Assembly: GCA_028753945.1 (NCBI GenBank)
Contig: JAPNXP010000006.1
Coordinates: forward strand, 930,001-994,000
Direction: 5' to 3'
Length of the DNA stretch: 64,000 nucleotides
Source: Hexactinellida sp. DTS-2022
Lineage: Eukaryota; Porifera; Hexactinellida
The translations under genes and the position numbers were made by a program. Below, piece by piece: positions 35,501 to 48,500 of this stretch (position 1 is its first letter; each line of letters begins with the position of its first letter). Under the pieces are notes generated by a model that was not told the origin of the DNA, did no database searches, and was given only the letters and a program-made list of their open reading frames with translations.

Positions 35501-38500
35501 CTATCTGGTTGCAGAGGACTTTACATGTTGGATAGGTTTGAATGACATAACAAATGAAGCTAATCATACCGCTAGTGCATTTGTACGGGTAGATGGTAGT
35601 ACTAGCACCTACAGACAGTTTGATACGCTAGCCAATCCTAGTGGTGAGCCTGATGATACAAATGGCGCTAGGGATTGTGTAGGATTTCGATATGGCAATA
35701 ATCTTGGTTCAGATGGATGGGATGATAGAATATGTGATTCCTATGTTTATTGCTACTTCTGTCAGAAGTCAGGTAAGAACTTATAATAACATTATGAGAT
35801 ATCTAGCATAGGGTTAATTTTAAGGCCGATCTTGGTGTAAATTTTGCACGATTCGGTTCACGATTCGGATGGGCCGCGGCCGCTGCAGTGTTGAGTACAC
35901 CAAAGCGACAACCTTAAAAAAACCCTGATCTAGCAATGTTAATATGTCTGATTCTCCAACAGGTGAATCCAGAGGATGTGACCTGATCTACGAAGGATCT
36001 TGTTACAGAGCATTTGAAGTGAGTGGAGGTATCAACTGGCTAGATGCTCAATCTAGCTGTGCTGTGTGGGGTGGTGGCTTGACTAGTATCGCTACAGAGA
36101 GAGAGAATAACTTGTTGTACACTGCTATCTCTGATGCAGTGAGTAATTGCTGGATAGGATTGTATGAGAGAGATGGAGATGGGACGTATCAATGGGTTGA
36201 TGGGACAGCATCGAGTTACACTAACTGGACAGGAAGTGCTCCTACTGCTGACAATATAAATGATTGTATTCAAATGGACACTAATGGAGCTGGTAGTTGG
36301 ATAGCTACAGACTGTGAGGGTACCAGCAATAGCTTTATTTGTAAAAAGCCATCTACCAATACAGACACAACAGGTCTGTTAACTTTAAACATTGTTAATT
36401 TAATTTATAGAAACCTTTAAATTTACATCACTCTACAGGTTATGTATTCGGAGAACTGACTGACCAAGGCCTGAATTTCCGGTCACTGACAGGGAATACA
36501 TTCTTGTATGACTCTACAACGCTCGCATGCAAAGGAGATGTGAATTCAGGTGCAACTACATGGCAGTACTCTATTAACGCTGATCTCTCATCAAGTGAAG
36601 TGCTAACTGCTGCCTATATGAGTACACAGACTGGAGTGAGTTGGTTATCAGTTGATAATACCAAACAAGGATACTATCAGTGTCGCATCAACAGTACAAA
36701 CAGATATACAGTAGGAGTGTATAATAGTGAGAAGACAACAGGTCGGTAAATTCGGATAATTCTCTTCATAATCTGGTCTATATTTTCGTTATTTACTATA
36801 ATTCCTATTAGTTGCTGTATCAGAAATCACATACAACTACACTGTGGGAGTTGATGGAGAAGATATTCTGTTGCTATGTGACCCTATGAACAGCAGCTAT
36901 GATCTCGGTAGCTTGAGATGGCGCTTAATAGATGGAATGGTGTACGCCAATCCACTAAATGCCTTTACTTTGAAGGAAATATTATTGCCTCAGTTGAGCA
37001 CACAACTATCATGCATTTCTGAGGGTAATACGGAGACTATTATTGCCATTAACATTATATTATATGGTAAGTTATATGAATTTTTGCAACATTAAACAAT
37101 GATACATTCGGACTATACCAGTTTTATATTATAAATTGGGATCGTGTTGAATTATGTTCTATGTAAATATACTTGATGCAATTGCAAGGAGTATAGTATA
37201 TGCATTTACATTCTAATCATAATGTTTTATGAAGTTCCTTTCATACAGATTATACCATTACGCCTACAATCTCTACATCAACATTGGGAACAGTCCAGAA
37301 TGAATCAACAATTGTACTAAATAATGAGATTATCACAATATCATGCGGTATTTCTAACCCAACAGATAGAGTCCAATGGTATTACAGATCTTATGACGAT
37401 AGTGAGGTGATTGACAAAACCTCCTTATCAATATTCTCTGTACAGACTGGCATCAGTAGTCTTGAGGTCAGTTCAAATCAACCTGGCTATTACAGCTGTG
37501 TCATAAATGCAAACACATTATACACAATCTCTATTGCAGATACAACATCAATAGGTAAGAGTATTCTAATTTAAATGTTTGAAGCTTGCTAGCTTTTTCA
37601 TTACAATGGATCCTATTCATGTAGTTGAAATTCCGAACTTTGACTCTCCATCCCAACAAGTTAACTACACAGCTGGTTCTACTAGCTCAATGCTCTACTA
37701 CTCCCATGCAAACATTCCAGACAACTCATTACGTTGGACACCAGACACGGTAACAAATGGTATTGATACACAATACAGTATTGAGTATCCAAATCCAGTT
37801 CTGTTGAGTAGAGTATTCTCTGATGTGGGAGCAGGTGTACACACATTTAGCTGTTTCTATAGAATGAGTCCTGTCACTCTTGTTGGAAGTCTACAGCTTG
37901 TTATCAGAGGTGAGTGTTTTAAATTGTAGAAATACTAACAAAATTATTTGTGTTTTCTTATAGATACAGCAGAGATATCAATCAACTATGAAGGATATAG
38001 CAATACATTCAGTGATGCCAATAACCCAAACTTCCCATCTCCACAGAAAATCAGAATTCCAACAGGAACAACAAATGTTACGCTTAGTTGCCACCTTATG
38101 GAATGTGTTGGCATAGTAAAATTTGAAAAATCTGGGCAAGAAATGCAAAATACATCTCCCTTCATTATTCCAAAATTTACTTCAGAATCTGGTGGCGAAT
38201 ATTCGCTAATGAGACAAACAAGTTATGGAAAAAACTACACCACAGCCCATCTGAGCATAAATGTGATAATCATTCCATCGCAAGAATCTTCAAGTGCACT
38301 ACTTATTTCTATAATCTTAATAGTGCTCGTCGTCATATGTATAACAGTATTAATCGTCGTACTTGTTCCGATATGTATCAAAGTATTTGTCAAAAAACGG
38401 CAAAAATTGAACTCAAGTCCGTTCAAAGGTAAAGAAACAGATTCCGCTAAAAATGTATTCTCCCTCAACAAAAGAGGCCAACATAACAAACGCAAAAGAT

Positions 38501-39867
38501 CTTCTCATTCCAGAATAGCAGGAAGTGATGCATACTCTGGTTATGCAAACCTAGAAGAAATAAAATCTCCGACAAAAGAATACATTGATCTTCCTGCTAA
38601 AACCAGTGTGGGGGAGTATATGACTATCGATGAGACATCAATAGTACATATTGAACCTGAATCTAAAGATCAAAATCAGAAAGGTCTCTATTATTCAAAT
38701 TTGGGTAGCTTGCCTTCAGATGATAGAAATTATGAACAAATGAAGGAAGATAAAGAGTATATGGAAATAAATCGGTTTGAATTATATGAAACATATACAT
38801 CAATGAGCGCAATCAAAGACGAAGAAATGAAATTCGTCTCAAAAGATATTCCTGTGAAGGATTTTCCAGCCACATACCAACAGTATGTTGCAAATGGAAT
38901 GGGAAAGGATTCATTATTCTCAGTTGAATTTCGAGCATTAAACGTAGAATCAAGGGAAAATGTTGAACCAGACAGTGATGAGGCTAAAAAAGAGCAAAAT
39001 ATTGGAAAAAATCCCATTAAAAACATACTTCCTTATGATGATAATAGAGTTGTATTGCAATCTCCATATTTTAAATGTAACTACATCAATGCAAGTTGGC
39101 TTGAGAATAATCAATTCATAGCCAGCGTCCATCCAACAGGAGAAACATTACAAGATTTCCTACAGATGATCTACCAGACTGAAGCTAGTATGGTGATAAT
39201 GCTAACTACGAGAAAGGAGAAAGCTAAGATTATTGGTGGAATTTCAACTCGTGTGTGTTATTGGCCTAAAAAGGACGAATCTTTGAAATGTCATCCTTTT
39301 GAAGCCAGTTTAATCAGTTCTACTGAAACCAATGCATTTGTCAAACAAGAAATTTCAGTGAAGAACACTTTAGAAGGAAAAAATCACTCATTTACTCAGT
39401 GTATTTCTCCTATATGGAACGAAGATAGTACTGTAGTTGATTTGACGTGGATATTTGCTCTTTTGACTCGAATCATGAAACAGAAGCAGGACTCACCTAA
39501 TATTCCCATCATAATCCACTGTACCGATGGTATCTCAAAGACTGGCATCATAATGACTGCATTGAACTCAATCAAAGAACTCAATGCTAGGAACTCAATT
39601 AACATTTTCAACGCAGTTAAGAATCTTCGGAGACAAAGAATGAACATGGTACCTACCTTGGTAAGTTAAACCAATAATCTTTTTCTTTGATTAGGGCTAA
39701 AAATATGCCTGTTTAGTACTTAATTTGTATGTCTAAGAAGCTAAGAAACAACGTATAATTATCTTATCTATTTAATTATGCCTTACTTTATCGTGTTTTG
39801 TTTCCTCTAGGCTTGTTATTCAACCTGCTACTCCCTACTGAACGAATACTGTTTTATTCACCTTTGA
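32539..39867 (+). CDS. Lectin-Ig receptor pseudophosphatase, copy 3 (no exon 11; open throughout)
   Basis: Fourteen exons: 32539-32614, 32711-33124, 33187-33594, 33788-34090, 34153-34398, 34998-35282, 35344-35772, 35963-36373, 36439-36741, 36812-37066, 37249-37554, 37625-37909, 37964-39660, 39811-39867, giving about 1824 residues. The exon equivalent to exon 11 is reduced to a relic near 37094-37165 with an in-frame stop. Since exons 10 and 12 are both phase 1, the gene still reads through with one Ig-like domain fewer. The transmembrane segment is intact (about 30 hydrophobic residues near 38290-38390, then KKRQK). The tail and PTP domain follow in the long exon 14, with HCTDGISKTG at about 39517. 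Ig1 has the cysteine-to-tyrosine change (LAYKGD). Its 5' part matches copy 2, its middle resembles copy 5, and its 3' part is nearly identical to copy 4. Confidence 0.82.
35809..35927. repeat. 119-bp hAT-like MITE in intron 7, copy 3
   Basis: Flanked by the exact 8-bp duplication ATCTAGCA (35801-35808 and 35928-35935). The ends TAGGGTTAATTTTAAGG and (inverted) CAGGGTTTTTTTAAGG pair imperfectly. The site is empty in copies 1, 2 and 4. Confidence 0.8.
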
Positions 39868-41790
39868 TCAGTAGTATTACCATAATTATGTACATATTAT
39901 ACGTATTTTGATATTATCTTTAACAATATGTGATGTGATTCCCCTTTATACTTGTACATACATATATCAATAGTTTATTAGTGTGTTTAAATTATAATGT
40001 TAAATCTACCAATGTAGTGAAATCAATACTGGCCCGCTACGAATAATAATTATAATATCAAATTTGTTTATTTATTCACTCATTGAAAACAACTTATAAG
40101 ATCCTTTGCAACGTTGCCAGTTTCTTTCTATCACATTTCCTTTCATAGTTTTAAATAAATATACTAGTTTGATTAACAACATGAAAAGTGATGAGTCAGC
40201 ATTTATTCTCAGTAAGTTGTCGTTGATAAACACCAATCAATATTTTCTAATTATTGAATTCACAAAATTGTAATAACATATTTTTGACGATGTCATCATC
40301 ACTTCAAGGTGTTAAGACCCATTTGTAGTGGTGTTACGTGGCATAAGGGATGATTGATAAATTGGATTTTTGTTTCTAGCTTGCACCATCTCTGAGATAA
40401 TTTACATTTATTTGATAAGCATACATATATTATCATAAGTATAATTAATTAATTAATTAATTAAACAATTAGATTCACAATGAATTTAATTATGTCAAAC
40501 AAATTCCTGTAATAATTTTAATCCATTGTATAGAAATACTACAAGTAAATAGAAATCTATCAAGAAAAGCATAGTTGTTGCAGTGTATTAGAGATTTTCG
40601 GGTGTCCGCGTATAACGGTAGATCTCTAATACATGCAACATAAACGGTCTTGTGTTTTAATAATATAGATAAATAAATAAGACAGCATTACGACTAACTA
40701 AATTAAACACTCAAATTAGTAACACTAAACATTGATTTAACGATTGACTCAATTTCACCTAGGAGCTAGTGTCTATCTCAATTTCAATAACCTAAATTTG
40801 GAAAAACTCGATAGTTTGACAATAATTACGCGCTAGAACTAACTTACTGGATTTATTGGAATACAAACTTCCGAAGGAATCAGGTCTGCTTATGATGAAC
40901 AATTTTTAGTCAGCTTAATATTAATATTATTATGTCCTATAGGATATAGCCTCAATTTAACTACGTACTTCATATTTGTATTAAATTTAATCAACATACT
41001 ATTATGAACAAATATTTGGTCCCCTGAATGTTCTTAATAAAAGAAATTGACTGTCTTTCACTCGATGAGGAAGGTTCAGTATATGAACTATAAACCTTAA
41101 GTATTTATGAACGGGAATGATTACATATTAAATCATTATTACTGTAAGTTACAATGCTAAGCTTCAGGTTAATTTAAATTCATGCAAATGAGCATTGAAC
41201 CTATAATGGCGTAATTATTCTATACAGGAAGATTTATCATATGAGTACACAGAATATCAAATAACCCCTGCCATGGCCTACTTAATATACGGCTATATAT
41301 GTCGCCGAGAAGGCCATAAAACAAAGAGGCCAGTTTCTAATTTTCAAAATGGAGAATTGATCTTTATTCGAATAATTAGCTATGATAAAGCTGAAAAGTG
41401 TATTATAACTATATAGGAATATGGTATCCAGGTATACATAGCACCCTCCAGAATTGTGATATGTCATCATCTGATGACGTTATGGTTATTTTGGTTTCGA
41501 ATTATCTTGTTTTTCTAGCATACTTTTAACATAGTTAAACGCGTTATAAATGTTTAAAATTGTAACATGGGTCTACCCAGAAGTAGTAGAATAAGATATA
41601 TCGAAATTATAAATGGAATGTTGACACATTCCTCGGGTGCCATGGAAAATGTATATTTCCTAAAATGTGCCATAACTCAAAAACTATGAATGTTATCTAA
41701 ACTAGACTGGTACTGATCTGTCCGGAATAGGTAACTTCCTATTCATCGATAATACATTTTATATGCCTAACTTCTATAATTTTTGAGATA
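36360..41790. repeat. First unit of a 9,841-bp near-identical tandem duplication
   Basis: Matches 46201-51631 at an offset of 9,841 with only scattered single-base differences, for example one residue in Ig7 (NANT/NINT) and GATTAGG/GATTTGG after exon 14. Boundaries are approximate: the end of exon 8 on the left, and the middle of the foldback element on the right. Confidence 0.8.
41182..41189 (+). promoter_or_regulatory. Octamer-like ATGCAAAT, now distal to copy 4
   Basis: Same conserved block, but displaced to about 1.34 kb from the copy 4 start codon by the foldback insertion at 41272. Confidence 0.35.
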
Positions 41791-42420
41791 ATGAGATAAT
41801 TAACGCTTAGGCCACATAAAATAAATTACTTGTTTATCATCCATATTTATCGAGAAAATTGGGACGGCGGACGGGATTTTATTTTTATTTTTATTATCTC
41901 ATTATCTCAAAAATTATAGAAGTTAGGCATATAAAATGTATTATCGATGAATAGGAAGTTACCTATTCCGGACAGATCAGTACCAGTCTAGTTTAGATAA
42001 CATTCATAGTTTTTGAGTTATGGCACATTTTAGGAAATATACATTTTCCATGGCACCCGAGGAATGTGTTAACATTCCATTTATAATTTCGATATATCTT
42101 ATTCTACTACTTCTGGGTAGACCCATGTTACAATTTTAAACATTTATAACGCGTTTAACTATGTTAAAAGTATGCTAGAAAAACAAGATAATTCGAAACC
42201 AAAATAACCATAACGTCATCAGATGATGACATATCACAATTCTGGAGGTGCTATGTATACCTGGATACCATATTCCTATATAGTTATAATACACTTTTCA
42301 GCTCTATCATTGCTAATTATTCGAATAAAGATCAATTCTCCATTTTGAAAATTAGAAACTGGCCTCTTTGTTTTATGGCCTTCTCGGCGACATATATAGC
42401 CGTATATTAAGTAGGCCATG
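41272..42420. mobile_element. Foldback (long-TIR) element upstream of copy 4, internally shortened
   Basis: 1149 bp made almost entirely of two inverted arms of about 530 bp starting CATGGCCTACTTAATATACG. It is flanked by a 7-bp direct repeat CCCCTGC (41265-41271 and 42421-42427), and the uninterrupted site is seen before copies 1-3 and 6. The minus-strand ORF in the left arm is a by-product of the arm sequence. No transposase is encoded. It lies 102 bases before the start codon of copy 4. Confidence 0.88.
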
Positions 42421-42529
42421 CCCCTGCAAATTAATCTATGAAATTATAGTGGAGGAACTATTTAATTGAGTATATAGATTTCTATGTTAATTATATATAG
42501 TTGGGCCAACTGTACTGTGACATCTAGCA

Positions 42530-45500
42530 ATGAAGAGTGTATGTGATAAATTGGTGGTATTTTTTATAACAATCGTGTCAATGTCAGTCCTACAAATCAA
42601 AGCAGGTAATATTAATAGTAAATAGTAAACAAAAATTTAACACAGATTGCATGGATCAAAACTAAACATTTTGATATTTACATGTTGTTATCTTTCCTGT
42701 AGCTCCAGTTCCTGACTTAGTTTTCAGAAATACTAATTATAAGTTCTTCTCTCATTCTCCATCAATTAACTGGGCAACGGCTGAAGAAGACTGCAATGCT
42801 TGGGGAGGTAATCTGGCTACAATTGAGTCATCAAAAGAAGATAAAATGCTGAAGCTGTTGACCGATATACACAAATACTTTTCCTGTTGGATAGGGCTGA
42901 ATGACATGGATATTGAGGCAGGTACAGATGCTAGTGCATTTGTATGGGTAGATGGTAGTAACAGTACATATAGGAAATTAGGTATGTTTCCAAATAATAC
43001 AAATGATAGTGACTGTGTGACTTTCCGATATATGAAGGCTAATGGAATTATATCGAATGAATGGCAAAATCTGAATTGTGATCAGTTAACCAATTGCAGC
43101 TATTGTTCAAAACCAGGTAACTATTTGAAACATATTTTTATTAGTAAAGGTAACACTGATTCCAACTATTATTACTAGGTGACTCCAGGGGATGTGACCT
43201 GATCTATGGAGGATCTTGTTACAGAGCATTTGAAGTGAGCGGTGGTATCAACTGGCTAGATGCTCAATCTAGCTGTGCTGTGTGGGGCGGTGACCTGACT
43301 AGTTTTGATTTTGTAAGAGATAAGGCCCTACTGTTTGAGATATTCCTGACTCAGTGGGAGATTGCTGGATAGGATTGCATGATAGAGATGGAGACGGGAC
43401 ATTCCAATGGGTTGATGGGACAGCATTGGTTTATGAGAGATGGGATACAGGGGAACCAGGTGTAGCTACTACAAATAAATGTGTGGAAATGATCGCTACA
43501 AGTAGAAGGTGGAGAAGTATCAGCTGTGATGGAACAAAGAATAGCTTTTTGTGTGAAATAGGCTTAAGCAACATAACTATCCCAGGTATGTGTAGATAGC
43601 ATGTTTTCTCAATTTATTTAAGCATATGGATGGAATACAAAACCATTTAGTAACTATTAATTAAATTTTCTAGTGTACAATTTAGAATCATGCTATTATA
43701 TAATAGTTCATTATGTAATTTTGGACTTTGAGAAAAAGTGCATGTAGGTTACAGATTTGGAGAGTTAATAGATGGAGGTTTGAATTTCAGATTACTGACT
43801 GTATATTTTTTCTTATTCGACTCAACAACACTCGCATGCAAAGGAGATGTGAATTCAGGTGCAACTACATGGCTATACTCTATTAACGCTGATCTCTCAT
43901 CAAGTGAAGTGCTAACTGCTACCTATATGAGTACACAGACTGGAGTGAGTTGGTTAGCAGTTGATAATACCAAACAAGGATACTATCAGTGTCGTATCAG
44001 CAGTACAAACAGATATACAGTAGGACTGTATAATGGTGAGAAGACAACAGGTCAGTAATTCACAACTTTATAATCAATTTTTCATTACTCCTAATACATT
44101 TCTTTATCTAGTTGCTGTATCAGGAAGCACATACACCTATATAGTAGGGGTAGATAGAGAGGATGTACTACTGTTGTGTGACCCTATGGACAGTAGTGTT
44201 GTTCTGAGCACTATAGCATGGACTGTTTTAGGTGGAAATTCCTTTACAAACCCTCTCAATATATATGATGAGAGAAGTAATTTACCAGTTCAATCTACTG
44301 AGATGAATTGCTACACCGGAGCACTTAAAGTGACAACGAGTATTATTAATGTGAAAGGTAACTTCTAACTTCTAACTTCTAACCCAGGTCAAACTAATTA
44401 ATAATCATGGACATTTGCATTTGTTGCGTCACGAAGAAACATTTAAATACTTCGCGTTAACATATCCAAACAAAACTCACAGTTTTGTTAATAATTTTGT
44501 ATCCAATTTAGCAAAACTCAATGCATTATGGTGAGAACAAATTCTACATTGGGAAGTCTACAATATAGAATATGTTATAATCAAAATACAACCCGATTTT
44601 TTATGCTAAAGAAAATGGTCTTGCATGTATCAAAAGTAAAAAATTGTATATTTGTTGACCCATTGAAACATCTACAGTAGAAACCAGTTTTTTCTAACTA
44701 ATGGTTTTTTCTAAATATGTAAGAATTTCCAATTGTGTTATATTTTCAATCGGTTTATTCTAGCTATCGGATTTTTCTTACTATATTTCCATGGAAATAA
44801 TTGGTTAGAAAAAAACCGGTTTTATAGTGAGAACAAATTCAGTTGGTATTTTCCTATTTTCATAATATAATCGGACAACAAACAAACTGACATATAAAGA
44901 AGAGACAGACAACCATCAAACTAAGATGTTGTAGATATCATACATTCCATATTCTATTCTCTAGTACCAGAAATGACCATTAGATACGGATCTATTGTTG
45001 GCAATACCTTCTATTCAGTAAATCCAACAGTGAATATAATTAATCTACCCTTATCAACCAAAGACATAACTATATCATTCAATCTTGATGGGAAATGGAA
45101 GCTTCCTGACAACAGCAATTATTCTAACTCTGAACTGACAATTTCTATATTCACCTCACAAAATGAGGGACTGTACAAGTTTTATATTATTAACTGGGAT
45201 AGGGGAGAGGAATGTGCCATGCAATTAAGAATTGATTCAACAATCGCAGGTATGTATGATATAAGGTAGTAGCTTCAATTTAGTCATAAATTTAATATCA
45301 ATATCTAGATGTTACTCCAGTGAGAGAGGTTACATTAGGAGATTCAACATATGGATACTTTACTACAACAACAAGAACTCATTGGTTAGCAGCTCAACTA
45401 CGTTGTAATAACTGGCAAGGAAATCTAGCAACAATAAATTCGAAACAAATAGACTCATTACTCTACTATCTGGTTACAGTGGACTTTACATGTTGGATAG

Positions 45501-48500
45501 GTTTGAATGACATAACAAATGAAGCTAATCATACCGCTAGTGCATTTGTATGGGCAGATGGTAGTACTAGCACTTACAGACAGTTTGATAAAATAGCCAA
45601 TCCTAATGGTGAGCCTGATGATCCAAATGGCGCTAGGGAATGTGTAGGATTTCGATATGGCAATAATCTTGGTTCAGATGGATGGGATGATAGAGGATGT
45701 AATGCCCATGTTTATTGCTACTTCTGTCAGAAGTCTGGTAAGTTCTTATCATAACATTATGAGATATCAAGTTATGTTAATATGACTGATTATTATCCAA
45801 CAGGTGACTCCAGGGGATGTGACCTGATCTATGGAGGATCTTGTTACAGAGCATTTGAAGTGAGTGGTGGTATCAACTGGCTAGATGCTCAATCTAGCTG
45901 TGCTGTGTGGGGTGGTGACCTGACTAGTATCGCTACAGAGAGAGAGAATAGCTTGTTGTACACTGCTATTTCTGATGCATTGAGTAATTGCTGGATAGGA
46001 TTGTATGAGAGAGATGGAGATGGGACGTATCAATGGGTTGATGGAACAGTATTGACTTACACTAACTGGACAGGAAGTGCTCCTACTGCTGACAATATAA
46101 ATGATTGTATTCAAATGGACACTAATGGAGCTGGTAGTTGGATAGCTACAGACTGTGAGGGTACCAGCAATAGCTTTATTTGTAAAAAGCCTTCTACTAA
46201 TACAGACACAACAGGTCTGTTAACTTTAAACATTGTTAATTTAATTTATAGAAACCTTTAAATTTACATCACTCTACAGGTTATGTATTCGGAGAACTGA
46301 CTGACCAAGGCCTGAATTTCCGGTCACTGACAGGGAATACATTCTTGTATGACTCTACAACGCTCGCATGCAAAGGAGATGTGAATTCAGGTGCAACTAC
46401 ATGGCAGTACTCTATTAACGCTGATCTCTCATCAAGTGAAGTGCTAACTGCTGCCTATATGAGTACACAGACTGGAGTGAGTTGGTTATCAGTTGATAAT
46501 ACCAAACAAGGATACTATCAGTGTCGCATCAACAGTACAAACAGATATACAGTAGGAGTGTATAATAGTGAGAAGACAACAGGTCGGTAAATTCGGATAA
46601 TTCTCTTCATAATCTGGTCTATATTTTCGTTATTTACTATAATTCCTATTAGTTGCTGTATCAGAAATCACATACAACTACACTGTGGGAGTTGATGGAG
46701 AAGATATTCTGTTGCTATGTGACCCTATGAACAGCAGCTATGATCTCGGTAGCTTGAGATGGCGCTTAATAGATGGAATGGTGTACGCCAATCCACTAAA
46801 TGCCTTTACTTTGAAGGAAATATTATTGCCTCAGTTGAGCACACAACTATCATGCATTTCTGAGGGTAATACGGAGACTATTATTGCCATTAACATTATA
46901 TTATATGGTAAGTTATATGAATTTTTGCAACATTAAACAATGATACATTCGGACTATACCAGTTTTATATTATAAATTGGGATCGTGTTGAATTATGTTC
47001 TATGTAAATATACTTGATGCAATTGCAAGGAGTATAGTATATGCATTTACATTCTAATCATAATGTTTTATGAAGTTCCTTTCATACAGATTATACCATT
47101 ACGCCTACAATCTCTACATCAACATTGGGAACAGTCCAGAATGAATCAACAATTGTACTAAATAATGAGATTATCACAATATCATGCGGTATTTCTAACC
47201 CAACAGATAGAGTCCAATGGTATTACAGATCTTATGACGATAGTGAGGTGATTGACAAAACCTCCTTATCAATATTCTCTGTACAGACTGGCATCAGTAG
47301 TCTTGAGGTCAGTTCAAATCAACCTGGCTACTACAGCTGTGTTATAAATATAAACACATTATACACAATCTCTATTGCAGATACAACATCAATAGGTAAG
47401 AGTATTCTAATTTAAATGTTTGAAGCTTGCTAGCTTTTTCATTACAATGGATCCTATTCATGTAGTTGAAATTCCGAACTTTGACTCTCCATCCCAACAA
47501 GTTAACTACACAGCTGGTTCTACTAGCTCAATGCTCTACTACTCCCATGCAAACATTCCAGACAACTCATTACGTTGGACACCAGACACGGTAACAAATG
47601 GTATTGATACACAATACAGTATTGAGTATCCAAATCCAGTTCTGTTGAGTAGAGTATTCTCTGATGTGGGAGCAGGTGTACACACATTTAGCTGTTTCTA
47701 TAGAATGAGTCCTGTCACTCTTGTTGGAAGTCTACAGCTTGTTATCAGAGGTGAGTGTTTTAAATTGTAGAAATACTAACAAAATTATTTGTGTTTTCTT
47801 ATAGATACAGCAGAGATATCAATCAACTATGAAGGATATAGCAATACATTCAGTGATGCCAATAACCCAAACTTCCCATCTCCACAGAAAATCAGAATTC
47901 CAACAGGAACAACAAATGTTACGCTTAGTTGCCACCTTATGGAATGTGTTGGCATAGTAAAATTTGAAAAATCTGGGCAAGAAATGCAAAATACATCTCC
48001 CTTCATTATTCCAAAATTTACTTCAGAATCTGGTGGCGAATATTCGCTAATGAGACAAACAAGTTATGGAAAAAACTACACCACAGCCCATCTGAGCATA
48101 AATGTGATAATCATTCCATCGCAAGAATCTTCAAGTGCACTACTTATTTCTATAATCTTAATAGTGCTCGTCGTCATATGTATAACAGTATTAATCGTCG
48201 TACTTGTTCCGATATGTATCAAAGTATTTGTCAAAAAACGGCAAAAATTGAACTCAAGTCCGTTCAAAGGTAAAGAAACAGATTCCGCTAAAAATGTATT
48301 CTCCCTCAACAAAAGAGGCCAACATAACAAACGCAAAAGATCTTCTCATTCCAGAATAGCAGGAAGTGATGCATACTCTGGTTATGCAAACCTAGAAGAA
48401 ATAAAATCTCCGACAAAAGAATACATTGATCTTCCTGCTAAAACCAGTGTGGGGGAGTATATGACTATCGATGAGACATCAATAGTACATATTGAACCTG

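Larger units (their letters stand above)
39868..42529. other. Intergenic DNA between copies 3 and 4
   Basis: Shorter than the copy 1-2 spacer: it lacks the 177-bp and 185-bp MITEs and about 1.1 kb equivalent to 19210-20310. It ends with the foldback element and about 100 bases of proximal 5' flank. Confidence 0.6.

Noticed and set aside
37094-37165. Remnant of exon 11 in copy 3 as a real short exon
   Set aside because: It lacks an acceptor, contains an in-frame TAA and has no donor where exon 11 should end.
41282-41470. 62-codon ORF present on opposite strands in the two foldback arms
   Set aside because: It is part of the inverted arms and is interrupted or altered in the right arm of the shorter element. 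No protein family is recognised.
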